Positions 52,201-63,579 of a stretch of 64,000 nt of DNA are shown here, in pieces. The notes under the pieces are model-generated. The model saw only the letters and a program-made list of their open reading frames with translations, was not told where the DNA came from and searched no databases. A program made the position numbers and the translations under genes. Where the stretch lies: contig JAUKTV010000008.1 in NCBI GenBank assembly GCA_030549205.1, positions 1 to 64,000 on the forward strand, written 5' to 3'. Numbering within the stretch: the first letter of the stretch is position 1; each line of letters begins with the position of its first letter. Source of the stretch: Apiosordaria backusii. Lineage: Eukaryota > Ascomycota > Sordariomycetes > Sordariales > Lasiosphaeriaceae.

Positions 52201-55200
52201 CAACCCCCGTGGCAAAGTCTTGACCAACCTCCCCAACCATCCCTGGCATTATGAGGGCCACTATTGGTACGAAAGCCGTCTGTCCCACATGAGGAGGTTC
52301 CCCAAGTTTCCTCGGCACGATCTCTTGGGGTCTCAGATTGCCGAGTGTGGTGATGCTGAGCCTGCATGGCGAAACATTTTGCGCCTCGCCGACGTGCCTT
52401 GGATCAGAGACCACATGGTCGGGCCAGATATCGTCTTTCCTGCGGCGGGATACATTGCCATGGCAGGTGAAGCCGTTCGGCAGGTCACGGGCTGTACTGA
52501 CTACACTCTCCGAGAAATATCCATCGGTCACGCCATGATCTGCCGGGATTCGACGCACAACGAGACCGTTTTGACGCTACGTCCCCACCGTTTGACAACC
52601 CGTTTGAACTCGGAGTGGTACGAGTTCACCGTCTCGTCATGCAACGGAGGAGCGTGGACCAAACACTGTTCTGGTCAGGTCAGAGGCGGACGACACATTG
52701 ACAACGTCGAAGTGCCTACCATCAATGACCTGCCGAGAAAGATCGCATCAGGACCCTGGTACCAGACTTGGCGCAATGTTGGGCTCAACTATGGTCCTCG
52801 GTTTCAGGGCATAGAGAGGCTTTCTGCCGACCCTGCCGAGAATAAGGCGGTGGCTCACATCATCAACAGGATTGATGAGAAAGACTCTGTTTACCAGCTT
52901 CACCCGACCACTATCGACTGCTGTCTTCAGTTGTTCATGGCAGCTGCTTGCCGTGGACGAACCAGAGCCATGCACAAGCGGTCGATCGTTCCCACTTTCC
53001 TCGGTAATGTCTACATCGGGGCCCTGGGTGCTAACAATGAGATGACTGTTGAGGCTGGGGCTGACTATACCGTCAGAGGAGGTGTTGACGGTACCTGCAT
53101 GGGCGTTGATCGAAACAACGAGGATATTGTGCTGGTTATCAGAGACATCAAGCTGTCCCCTGTGGGAGAAGAGACGACGACTTCTCAGGTTGATCCTCAC
53201 GCTGGCGCCCACCTCGTATGGAAGCCCCATGTGGCCTTCCAAGACCTGAAAGACTTGAAGGTCCGAACCCTCGTCAAAAAAGAGACGTTTCCCTTGTTGC
53301 AAAAATTGACGCTTTGTTGCTCTATCGAGGCCTGTAGGCGTCTGGAGGACATTGTCCATGCCAACACCCAAGAACACCTCAAGAAGTTCCATGCTTGGTT
53401 GCATGCCCAAGTGGAACAGGCCAAGACTCGGGGATATGCCCTTGTCGACAATGTGGACGATCTTGTCCAGTTGTCCTCGAGTGAGCGAGAAACTGTCATC
53501 TCTCAAACAGCCAAAGAGATCGAACAAACAGAGGCGCCCATCATTGGCACTGCTGTTCGCCGAATCTTTGATGCGATCGAAGAAATCTTCCGGGGTGAAA
53601 TTGAAGCGCTCGAAGTTCTTCGGGAGGGAGATGTGCTGACCGAATTGTACAACTTCATTGACAACAAGAACTACGGCCAGTTTTTGGAATTGCTGAGCCA
53701 CAGCAAGCCGAACCTGAGGATCCTCGAGGTTGGAGCCGGCACTGGCGCAACGACCGAGGTTGTCTTGGGCTCTCTCGACTCGTTCTCGTCCTACACCTTT
53801 ACTGACATCTCGGCTGGTTTTTCCCTGCGGCTAAGGAGAGATTCAGCAAAGTCAAGGCAATGGAGTTTATGCCCCTTGATATCAGTATGGACCCGACAAG
53901 TCAGGGGTTCAAACTTGGATCCTATGATCTCGTTATTGCCACCAACGTCTTACACGCCACACCCAGTCTACACGAGACACTTGTCAATGTGAGGAGGCTG
54001 CTGAAGCCCGATGGGCAGATGCTGTTGCAAGAACTGTCCCCAACGACAAAGTGGTTCAACTACACCATGGGTCCGCTTTCTGGTTGGTGGCTCGGCGAGG
54101 CAGATGGCCGTCCTGACGAACCATATGTTGGTTCTCAAAGATGGATTGACGAGATGTCCAGGGCTGGATTTTATCACGCCCATCCTGTCATGGTTGAGAA
54201 TAAGGACTTGCTCTACGAGCTGAACATCACCTGGGTCGCATCTTGTGTCCCTCCTGCTGTCGAACGCCAATGCATCTCTGTTCTGTCAGCGCAACAAGAA
54301 AGCCCCGTCGCCAACGCCGTGGTCAAAGCCCTCCAGAACCGAAACTTTGAAGTGGAAGTCATTGGCCTTGGCGACAAGCCAAAGAGCGATATCATATCTA
54401 TTCTTGACCTTGAGACAGACAAGCCCTTCCTTGACGGCCTAACTCCAACAACGTTCTCCCAACTCCAGACCTTTACCACGAACCTCGGTAACACGGGTAG
54501 TTTTTGTATGCTTTGGCTGACCAAGTCGTCCCAAATCAACTGCACGCATCCCGAGTACTCCCGTGTTCTCGGTCTTGCTCGCACAATCCGCAACGAGCTC
54601 CTGGTCGACTTTGCCACTCTTGAGCTCGAAAACCTGGACTTTTTGGCTTCTGACGGAAAGATGGACACAATCTGTCAAGTTTTCCGCCAATTTCAACAGC
54701 AAATCACCGTCGGTAAAGACCAAATCGACGATTCTGGGCCCGACTATGAGTATGCTCTGGTCCAAAACACCGTCCACGTCCCCCGCTTCCATCGCTTTTC
54801 TGTTGAGGACAGCCTGGCTCTCAAAGCTGACTCGGATTCCGCCGGGTTGGCCAAAAAGCTCAAAGTGACTAAACGGGGCTCGCTGAAAGGCCTCGAATGG
54901 GTCAATGTCCCTAACTCGGAGCTTGACGCGTCGCAACTGGTTGATGACGAAGTCATTGTCGACACGAGAGCGGCAGGGATGAACTTCAAAGACATCCTTA
55001 CCGCCATGGGGGTCATTGACGGGCAAAAGGTCGAAGGAACCGGGTTGGGATTAGAGTGTGCGGGCGTTGTCAGCGCTATTGGGCCCGGTGCCGCCGCGAA
55101 CGGTCTCAAAGTTGGGGACAGGGTGGCCGTGGGAGCCTTCAACAGCTACGCCACCAGGGTCAAGGCAAGAATTGTGGCCAAAATACCGGACGAGCTGTCG

Positions 55201-57269
55201 TTTGAGGAAGCAGCAACGATGCCGAGCGTGTACTGCACGGTAATCCATGGTTTGTTGGATTTAGCAAGGCTGAAAGCTGGCCAGGTATGTCGTTCTAGGT
55301 CCATTTGATCGCTTGAAGAAGCTGACAACTCTTTTCACAGTCTGTTCTGATCCACTCAGCCTGTGGTGGTATTGGCATTGCGGCGATCCATGTGGCCCGC
55401 ATGGTAGGAGCGGAGATTTATGCCACAGTCGGTAGCGAAGAAAAGGTCCAGTACCTGATTGATACCTTTGACATCCCGAGACAACGCATCTTTCACTCTC
55501 GAGACTCCAGCTTTGTGGATGGGGTCTTTCGTGAAACACAAGGAAAGGGCGTTGATGCTGTTCTCAACTCCCTGTCAGGGGATCTCCTCCATGCTTCGGT
55601 GAGCAATAGTCCCTTGCTATCGGCTTATAAAAACCGCATTCTAAGGCTAACACAACACAGTGGAAATGCGTTGCCGAGTTTGGCTGCATGGTCGAAATTG
55701 GCAAGAGAGATTTCGTCGGCCACGGGAGGCTGGCCATGGACATGTTCCAAGAGAACCGCTCCTTCTTCGGCGTGGACCTTGCGCCCATGTATGTCAAGAG
55801 ACCGGAGATGGCCAGAAGGTAAGAAACATGCAATTCTTGGTGGTTTGGTTGTACGGATTCGCTAACATCACTGCAGCTTGCTGGAGCGGGCCATGGCATT
55901 CTACCAAGCAGGCAAGCTTCATCCTGTTCTCCCCATGACTTGCTACGACTGGCCGCAGTTGGAGGACGGATTGCGGTTCATGCAAACAGGACAGCATACC
56001 GGCAAGTTAGTAGTGCGCATGCCTGAGAATCCGTCTCTTCTCCCGGCTACAGCCACTATCCGTAGCGGTCTGTCTTTTCGTGCGGAGGCATCGTATCTTC
56101 TTGTCGGCGGACTCGGCGGACTGGGTCGACAAGTCGCCATCTGGATGGTAGAGTGCGGCGCTAGGCATCTGATCTTCTTGTCTCGGAGCGGCGAAGATGC
56201 TCCTGAAGCCGCCCTGCTTACCAAAGAGCTTGGCGCCATGGGCTGCGCCGTCAAGGTGGTAAAGGGGAGCGTAACCAACCTGGAGGATGTTTGCCGGGCG
56301 GCATCTGAAGCACAGCCCCGTGTTGCTGGTGTCATTCAGTTGGCCATGGTACTGAGGGATGCCGCATTTCCCCAAATGACTTATGGCGACTGGGAGGCAG
56401 TCATGGGCCCCAAGGTAGAAGGGACATGGAACTTGCACAAAGCCTTCTCCGACAAAAGTCTCGACTTCTTCGTCCTTTTCGGCTCTTCCTCTGGCGTCTG
56501 GGGCAACCGGGGACAAGCCAACTACGCGGCTGCCAACACTTTCCTGGACTCTTTTATTCAGTATCGCCATCACCTCGGTCTTTGCGCGTCGGTCATGGAT
56601 GTCGGCATCGTCGGAGATATTGGCTACGTGAGCCAGAACAAGGCCGTCAAAGAGCTATTGCAGTCCAAGGGAGCGCATATCCTAGGCGAGCAAGAAGTCC
56701 TTGATGCGTTGGAGCTTGCGATCAAGACGTCAGCTCCCCTTAAATCGAGAAGGTCCGCAAGTGCCGTATCTTATGTCAACAAGAGTCAACTGGCCATTGG
56801 ACTGAGGGTGGATGAGTCGCGGGCTTCAGCCCAGAATCGTGCCGTTTCGCTGTGGGGCCGTGACCCTAGATTCGGTGTGCTTCGAAGCCATGAGAAGCAA
56901 AAGGCGAACACTGCAAATAACACGTCAGGCGCGTTGTTGGAAAAGGCAGATGGGAACACTGATCTCGACGAACTGTTTGCTGCTGCGAGCGACAATGCTC
57001 AGGTGTTTGCTGAGCCGTCTGCCAGCACCATCATTTCGCGGCACATTGGCACAACGCTTCTAACATTCATGATGAAGCCGGTCGAGAGCCTGGATGTTAT
57101 GGCAAGCCCAGTGTCGTTGGGCATCGATTCTCTGATGGCCATCGAATTGCGCAACTGGTGTCGGCAGCGACTGGGAATTGAGGTGACCGTCCTGGAAATC
57201 ATGGGCGCGCCGTCCATTGAGAGTCTCGGGGAAAGCGTTGTGGAGAGACTGCTGGCTGAAAGAGCATGA
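49209..57269 (+). CDS. Highly reducing type I polyketide synthase, frame broken in the MT domain
   Basis: There are nine exons: 49209-49912, 49966-50090, 50136-50648, 50698-50805, 50861-51748, 51804-55284, 55341-55598, 55661-55818 and 55877-57269. Domain order by residue: KS about 75-490 (active-site TACSSSL, then EAHGTGTKTGDP and KPNLGHAEG); AT about 580-890 (GHSSGE); DH about 950-1240 (HMVGPDIVFP); MT from about 1380 (LEVGAGTGATTE); ER about 1810-2100 (CGGIGIAA); KR about 2150-2370 (GGLGGLG); ACP about 2460-2535 (LGIDSL). There is no thioesterase. Exon 6 contains a one-base frame break at a T run (53818-53822) just after MT motif I. As written, translation ends at 53992 with about 1508 residues and loses ER, KR and ACP. 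All other exons are in phase. Either the gene is newly inactive or the base call is wrong. It is the core enzyme of the surrounding cluster. Confidence 0.93.
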
Positions 57270-57560
57270 GGCTGTGTGGTTGCTCTCATGTAATTGTTCT
57301 CAAGGCAGATCTTGAGCCTTGCCATCGATCAGTCTTATGAGGGAGCGTGGATGAATCCCGACGGAGTTCAACGGCTGGGCCCCGCAGAGTTCTGGATTTG
57401 GTAACCTCCTCGTTGCAATTTTGACGCATATGCATGCTAAGGTAGACTGTATCTGGCTAGCCTGATCGCTGGCAGGGGTCCACTGTGAATGCTCATGGGC
57501 TAAAATACCAAGTGGACGGGAGATATGGAGACAGCCGGATCAGATCAGATCAGAGCCACG

Positions 57561-58150
57561 ATGGCCACGTTTGGTGATGCCCCGTGTTTCTGGCCGCCGG
57601 TATCTACGCCATTCTCTCTGCTCTGATCCACCGGCTGGGAAGAGAATACTCGCTCCTTCCCCCCAAGTGGATTCTGTGGTTCTTCATCACCTCCGATGTC
57701 GTTGCTACCATCACTCAAATCACCGGTGCCGCTTTGATCGGTGTGAAGCAAAAGAAGAGAGAGGATCCCACGGGTGCCAACAACATTCTGCTTGGCGGTC
57801 TCGCCTATCAGGTCTTTGCCATCGGCTTGTTCATCACCTTGAACGGCGTGTTTATTTACCGCGCGAGGAGACAGATCAAACAGTCCGGCCTGACCCTGTT
57901 TATCGCTGCCTTTTCGACTGCCACTCTCTTGATTTACCTGAGAACCGTTTTCCGTCTGGCCGAGACAGCTGAAGGCCTGGGCGGCGATCTGAGCACAAAG
58001 GAGGTTTACTTTGGTACTCTCGAGTTCTTACCCGTGGTCTTGGCCGTGCCACTGTCGAATGTGTGGCATCCCGGCCGCTGCGTTGGACGGAGCATTGCGT
58101 CGGACTCGAAGGAGGCGGCTGGCATTGTTGAGCTGGGGTCCAAGGGCTAG
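57561..58150 (+). pseudogene. RTA1-like membrane protein, 5'-truncated and possibly frameshifted
   Basis: An open frame of 188 codons ends at 58150 and encodes at least four hydrophobic spans in RTA1/RTM1 style: FLAAGIYAILSALIHRLGR, then WILWFFITSDVVATITQITGAAL, and a C-terminal NVWHPGR. These families usually have about 300 residues and seven spans, so the first spans are missing. The frame starts at a GTG (57584), and the ATG at 57561 is in another frame. At the C4 run 57580-57583 one base appears to be lacking relative to the expected APxFLAAGIY reading. No exon with the missing spans is seen between the PKS stop codon and 57561. RTA1-type proteins are linked to lipid export and toxic-lipid resistance. 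Confidence 0.6.
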
Positions 58151-58323
58151 GATTTCTTTTTGTGTCTGATTTACAGGATTTAGAAGGAGAGAAGCGTTTT
58201 ATCTTCTGATACCTCGGTGTGTTGAAGTCTCTATGTATACCTAGTTGAATTGGTAGTGAGCGTCTGACCAAAAATATCTTTATCCTCTAGCATCTATGCA
58301 TACGGGTCCTTTGTGTCAACTTA

Positions 58324-59367
58324 TTACTCCTCTAACTCCTCACTTGCGCTGCCAGAGTCGTCGCCGCTGCCGTCCCGTCTGAACACAGCGCCGGGTCTGT
58401 CGCCCTTTTTGCCCTTGCCTTTGCTTTTGGCTGCCTTGCCCCTGAGAGCAGCGGGAACCTCCTTCCTGACCTCTCCACCCTCAAGGAGTAGCCCAATGTC
58501 AGGTCGCCTGGCTACAGCCTTCTTCCACAGCGACATCGGCACCGAGTCTGAAGTAATGACCAACCCCGTATCACTCTTTCTCCATGTGATGTTGTGCTCT
58601 GGTAGCAGCGCAGTCTTGAGATGAATCCATATGCTGACTTCGGCTGCTTCTTGCCCGAGACGAGTCTCATTCCCCGCTTCGTCGACAGACACCGGAACAA
58701 AAGCGCTGTACTCTGCTCCACCGGGAGCGGGAAAAATGCCAAAGGGGGTGAGCAGCAAACGATGGTATCGCTGGTAAGAAGTTTCATAAATGACAAACTC
58801 TGGGAGGTCCGCGTCGTCGATTGTGAGCTTGTCCCCGACGGGAACCGGTGAGCTGGCTTTCTGTGTCAAACCGCCGATTCGGGAAATCTGCCATGACGCA
58901 ACATCGCCACTGTTGGTGTTGGGTGTTTGTCTCAGCTCGAAGCGAGCTTTTATGGCGTTGGACACAACGCGCTGGACGTCAGAGAGGGTAGTGTTGTGTT
59001 CCCGGATACGCGAGTGCGCGAGCTGTTACATGTCAGAGTCAAGAATTGTGGTTGTTTAGAGCATACAACGACATACCACATCGCTCAGGGCAATCCAGCC
59101 CTCGGCATCTGCCACAAGGTATTCTCCCTCAGGTTTGCCTTCGTCCTCGGCAGCCTCTTCTTGTTGAATGGCCCTCTTGATAACAAACATCAGGGCTTTG
59201 GTGATGGTCGTATCTCTCTCTTCTACCACACTGTATCGCCGGCCCTTGACACTCATGCCCCTGCTACGGCCATGGCGGGCAGAATTGTTGGCCAACGCGC
59301 TGGGAGGGAGGACGCCACCGAGCTCATTGTTGATAGCAGAAAGGGGAACTGCGACTGCGGCGGCCAT
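58324..59367 (-). CDS. Protein with Tpt1/KptA-like N-terminal module
   Basis: There are two exons, 59367-59077 and 59022-58324, joined across a 54-nt GTATGT..AACAG intron to 329 residues. Residues of about 60-150 (ITKALMFVIKRA, AEGWIALSDVL, SDVQRVVSNAIKARFEL) resemble the N-terminal winged-helix half of RNA 2'-phosphotransferase (Tpt1/KptA), where ISKALSxxLRH and GxVxLxDLL occupy the same places. The NAD-binding catalytic half, with its usual His-Gly-Thr and later Arg/His motifs, is not recognisable. The rest is a beta-rich domain and a Lys/Gly-rich, acidic-tailed end. I infer a fungal Tpt1-like family member without transferase activity. It is unrelated in role to the metabolite cluster and may mark its border. 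Confidence 0.72.
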
Positions 59368-59439
59368 GACGTTGGGAAAATACAACAATAAGGTGTTTTG
59401 AATGGATGTGTAGGTAATGAAGTAAGAAATCAGCAACAA

Positions 59440-60458
59440 AGAAGAAAGACAGTCTCAGACACAGGGGCCATTCCCCCTTTTGAACATTTTGGGAGGCAAA
59501 GTCCCTGACCCCTCCTTTGGCCGAAATATCATCGAGATTGGGCACTGCTGACCGCCTTGCAACTCTCATGGTGAAATAATTGTTTGCTGGCTGATGTGGT
59601 GGCATCAATACATCCCATTTTGGTTGGCAAGGCGGGATGGAGGAGGGGTGAGGTGCCTTTGGCGTCTGTTGATACCCCTGTGTGGCCGGCTGGTCAGGGG
59701 AAGTGGGTCGCCCTCCTGACGTGACACGCCATGCGTCACTCCCGCCTTATCGACTCAACCCCGCCCCCGCCTTCTTGTGACTCCTTGGTCTTATCGGCAC
59801 CTTGATGGCTATTTGTTTACATTCACGCAACGCTTTCATTTCTAGGTCTCGATGTCGAATCCTGGACCCGAATCGCCTCCTTTGGCTCAAAAGAATTCAA
59901 CATGAAAATCGCCCTCACACACTCTTCCTCAACGACATCCCTGACAAAATTACCCCTCCGCGGGGTTATGCAAATGGTTGGACGAGGCCTGCCGTCTCCC
60001 GATTGGCATGGTGGCCCCCTCACTTTGGACACACATGATACACTCACCGCCTATCCATCTCCTATACGTGTCTGGCCCCTCTGTTCTTTTTTTGGCTTGG
60101 TCCAGCTGGATCGTCCACCTTGGCCTGCATATGCATCGGGCATGAGCATTGCCTGCAAGTCTTTTTGGTCACAGTAGCTATGTCGAGCCTATCCCCGTGA
60201 TGATATCCATTAGTGCTAAAATTTGGTCAAACACGACGAACCCGTTAGTGCCAGCAAGTGATAAAGGCTCCGTTGGATTAAGACCTAGGCCGTTTCGGCA
60301 CGAGGATCTTGATCTCCAAGTGACCATAAATGACTCAGAATGGCTCCTGACAAAGACGCCATTCTTGATCGGCAAGATTATACCATCCAATTTAGCGACT
60401 CTATCTAGTCATATTACCCAGCAAGTACATACAAGACAGCAGGTCAAGGAGGCTAACG
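59440..60458. other. Intergenic region, no gene seen
   Basis: About 1 kb separates the start of the Tpt1-like gene from the end of the decayed deacetylase gene. Only short open frames without domains occur on either strand. It contains the upstream region of the Tpt1-like gene. Confidence 0.45.
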
Positions 60459-61518
60459 TTAGGCGACCCGTCTCTGCCCTGTCCAGCCATCCCGATACCA
60501 GTTTGCCCGATCCCAATCTCCCAGGCACTGCCCAACAGTAACAAAGTGCAGATTCCTTGCCTTCGCCTGGCTAATCATGTGTCTAGCCAAGTTGAGAGTC
60601 GCAGGCAAGGTGTCGTGCGCAAGAGAGATGACCCTGCCGTAACTGCTATGGTTCGGATTCCAGAGTTCATCGCTGAACTTTTCAAATTACCTCCAGATGT
60701 TCGAGGCGGGCTGGTGCTTCCAGTCATCTGTATCAAGGTTCCAGATCAGGACGGTATAGCCCAGATTCCCCATCTGCGTAAGACAAGCGCCGTCGCCTGG
60801 CAGTTACCGTGAGGCGGACGCATGTAAGTGGGGAAGAACCCGAGGATGTCACGAAACGTGATCTCGTTCCACATCATTTGTTGGTTTCTGGACTCTTGCG
60901 ACTCACGGTCGAGGTTCTCGAGGTGGCCACAGGTGTGGGATGCAAGCTGGTGATGCGTCGCAAAACACTGGGCCAGATTCCCGTGCGCGTGTCAAATCCA
61001 TTGCGTTCTCGGTGCTGGCCATTCACGAAAAACGTGGCCTTGACACCTTCCTGGCGCAACAGGTCAAGAAGGGGTCCCGTCTGTTCCGATGGTCCATCAT
61101 CAAAAGTCAGGGCTATCGTGTTGCGCTGTGTGCAGTTGTAACCCGTCTGCCACGATTCTCAGGCCGGAAATGATCGCGTTGAACGTGCCGAATTGTGTCG
61201 CTAATGGGATGAATCAGTCATCAAAGATAATGGCAGTCTATCTGAAGATAGGAACTCACATCTCGCAGTGTCCACAACCAACCTGGCAATGTGCGCCACG
61301 ATGAGCGGCAGAATATCCACAATAGCCAGCCCGGGAACAGCAAGACGAGGAGGGACAGCTGGCGAGCCCAGGGCCGCAGCGGACATCCTGGCGTCGGCCG
61401 AGTGCCAGGGTATTGTTGAGGGCCTCAAACCGGCTGTCGGGTTTGACGGTATAAGCGGCGACGCTATGGGGGTAAGGTAAAAAACCAGCCAGGCCACCAA
61501 AAGCATATGTTTCAACAT
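60459..61518 (-). pseudogene. Decayed secreted polysaccharide deacetylase (NodB/CE4)
   Basis: The 5' part (ATG at 61518) encodes a signal peptide (MLKHMLLVAWLVFYLTPIAS). Further on the CE4 motifs are legible: LTFDDGPS (motif 1), HQLASHTCGH (motif 2), MRPPHG (motif 3), LIWNLDTDDW (motif 4) and ISLAHD near the end. The frame changes between motifs 1 and 2 (near 60976-60983) and between motifs 3 and 4 (near 60771-60782). A TAA at 60687-60689 lies in phase between motif 4 and the final His. The region joining the signal peptide to motif 1 is also unclear and may hold an intron. The intact enzyme would deacetylate chitin-like polymers outside the cell. Confidence 0.7.
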
Positions 61519-61599
61519 ATTGTCAATAACCGCCTTGGCAAAGGCCGCAGACGGGGCTGAGGATAAGCAAGGAATAGGCTCAATGGCTTGGTGCCTTGA

Positions 61600-62221
61600 A
61601 CTGCTGAGAAACGACGCCGTGGGCAGTCCGGCTTTATAGACGTCATCGATGCTGTTGTCTTCGTCTGGGGACCCATTCGCGGACTACTCCAGTTATTTGG
61701 ATACTTTAGTGCCGTGGGCACCATCTTCTCCACTGAAACGCCACCAAAGCACCTGGCATGAATACGATGTTTAGAAAGTGAGACTATCATGAGTTTGACA
61801 CTGCTGAATGCATTATCATTGCTCAGTTTTGGACAAGCGCCATTGGCAAAACGGTGTCCATGGTGAAATAAGGTAGGCTAGGTATAGCAGATCACATAAA
61901 GGGGCAGAAAATCTGGGTTTAATTGCTTGCTGCTGTAATTACCCCCTGAAGTTTGGATCTTATGTGATGCCCAGAGTCTCCAGCCGATGTAACACCCGAC
62001 CTCGCAGCCGAAAGGAGTGAGCTGAGAACCCTGCTGGTGACTGAAAACATGACTGTATCAAGGTTGCTTTGAGTTCGGAGAGTCCAACGAATACAACCAT
62101 CAGCTGACAGCGCTGACGATGTTTGTCACCCAAGCACCTACTTAATCCAAGCAAGATCATGCAGTAAGTAACTGGAAAGGTCCTCCTTCATCTCCAACAT
62201 CTACAGAAAAGTCCACCTTTG
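61600..62221. other. Intergenic region, no gene seen
   Basis: About 600 bp between the deacetylase relic and the 3' end of the membrane-protein gene. Open frames are short and unconvincing. Confidence 0.45.
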
Positions 62222-63547
62222 CTACTCTTGGCTCACATTGGAATCCTTCATGTAGCTCGCAATGACCTCCTCCCTCCACGACCACACCCCTGCCATAGTA
62301 GCTCCAGGCCCAAGCACTATCTGACTAACGGCAGAAAGCAAAGAGACCTTGGCGGCCTGCCAGCTCGTAACGTACCCAAGAAGTCGAAGGTCAACAATCG
62401 AGTACAAGGTCTCTCCGAACAAACCTGCTGCGCCGCTCATGGAGAAGGACAGACTTGCCAGCTGGAACAGTGTGGCCTTGAGACATATGTACCCGTGGGC
62501 CAGCAAAGCGACGTGGACAGCAGTCTGAGTCACAACCGCAAATCTGTATGCACTTCTCAGTGCTGGAATATCGTCTTTCTTGTACCTCTCAAAGGCCTCG
62601 GGCTCCGCCTGCGTGTTATCATCCTTGTTCTGCTCAGTGATGGCATATCTGCTGTCTGTCACTTTTGTTTCCCCCCTCTTTGAAACAGTCGAAAATGCAG
62701 CTGTAAAGACAGAAAAGAGCAAGGGCGTCGCTGTCATCAGCCCTTTTGAAATAAAACCACCTGTGGTATTCCAAGTCGACTTGAACACAAACAGCGTTGG
62801 GATGACGTATCCTAAAGCGAGGGAGGGAACCAACGCTCTGGCAATATGGATGTTCACCCGTCGACCAGGCGGAACTCTGAATGTCTGAAAGGCCGCTAGG
62901 ATCCCATGAATAGGGGCGATCTTGTTCAGTCCCACACGAGAAGCTTGTATGCCAGCCACAAATACGCTGGGCAATGAGAGGAGTGTCCCTCTATTTCCTC
63001 CTCGGTGACCCTCAATGGTGTAAGTCAGCAGCGGGGAAATGACTTGTGACAGTGTGTATACTCCCTGCAGTTGGGCGTTTAGCAGTGGAGGGGCTTGAAA
63101 TGGACGCGCCAGAGGCAACCCCATGCCCGCAGAAAACAATGTCTTGATCACCATAAGCGGCCAACCTCGGATTGGCTTTGCCAGCAGCTCATGATCATAC
63201 GGCACCGCCCTCGGCCTGGGAGGTACCGGCAAAAAGTCCAGCTTCGAACTGCCAAGAAACCTCGATCCCACCTGGCCAAGCTGATGCTCAAACCCACTAA
63301 GGGGGAGGACAGCGTTGAATACAAACGTTGAGAGCAGCGGCTTCTCAAAGGCAAACAGAGCTTGTATCTCGTGGCCCATTTTGACAATGTACTTGGCCCT
63401 TTCGTATCGTGCGTTTTGGGTGTTCCTGGAAATAGCCTCGATTTCTCGTGTTGTTAAGCCGCGTAGGCCGTTTGGGCGGCTGTCCCTCGCTTTCAACAAA
63501 AAGTTGACAAATTCGGCCGCTGTCTCGATTGCGCCATTGCCACCCAT
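62222..63547 (-). CDS. Multi-pass membrane protein of unknown function (441 aa or longer)
   Basis: An open frame of 441 codons runs from the ATG at 63547 (MGGNGAIETAAEF). Hydrophobic segments of membrane-span length include AKPIRGWPLMVIKTLFSAGMG-type, LARALVPSLALGYVIPTLFVF-type, GLMTATPLLFSVFTAAF, and three more in the last 110 residues. The spacing suggests six to eight spans, with a cytosolic N-terminal helix region. Frame and coding character extend upstream of the ATG to 63577, immediately after a TAG that could be a splice acceptor (CCATAG), so a short 5' exon may exist in 63600-63800. No family was recognised with confidence. Similar-looking integral membrane proteins occur near fungal metabolite clusters, but this is not evidence of membership. 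Confidence 0.75.
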   Translation of the reverse strand: MGGNGAIETAAEFVNFLLKARDSRPNGLRGLTTREIEAISRNTQNARYERAKYIVKMGHEIQALFAFEKPLLSTFVFNAVLPLSGFEHQLGQVGSRFLGSSKLDFLPVPPRPRAVPYDHELLAKPIRGWPLMVIKTLFSAGMGLPLARPFQAPPLLNAQLQGVYTLSQVISPLLTYTIEGHRGGNRGTLLSLPSVFVAGIQASRVGLNKIAPIHGILAAFQTFRVPPGRRVNIHIARALVPSLALGYVIPTLFVFKSTWNTTGGFISKGLMTATPLLFSVFTAAFSTVSKRGETKVTDSRYAITEQNKDDNTQAEPEAFERYKKDDIPALRSAYRFAVVTQTAVHVALLAHGYICLKATLFQLASLSFSMSGAAGLFGETLYSIVDLRLLGYVTSWQAAKVSLLSAVSQIVLGPGATMAGVWSWREEVIASYMKDSNVSQE

Positions 63548-63579
63548 GCCGCCAATATCAAGTCCGATCTGGTAATCCT

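Noticed and set aside
51857..53701. Long antisense open frames inside the PKS (233 and 317 codons)
   Set aside because: They mirror the codon structure of the PKS on the other strand and have no domain of their own.
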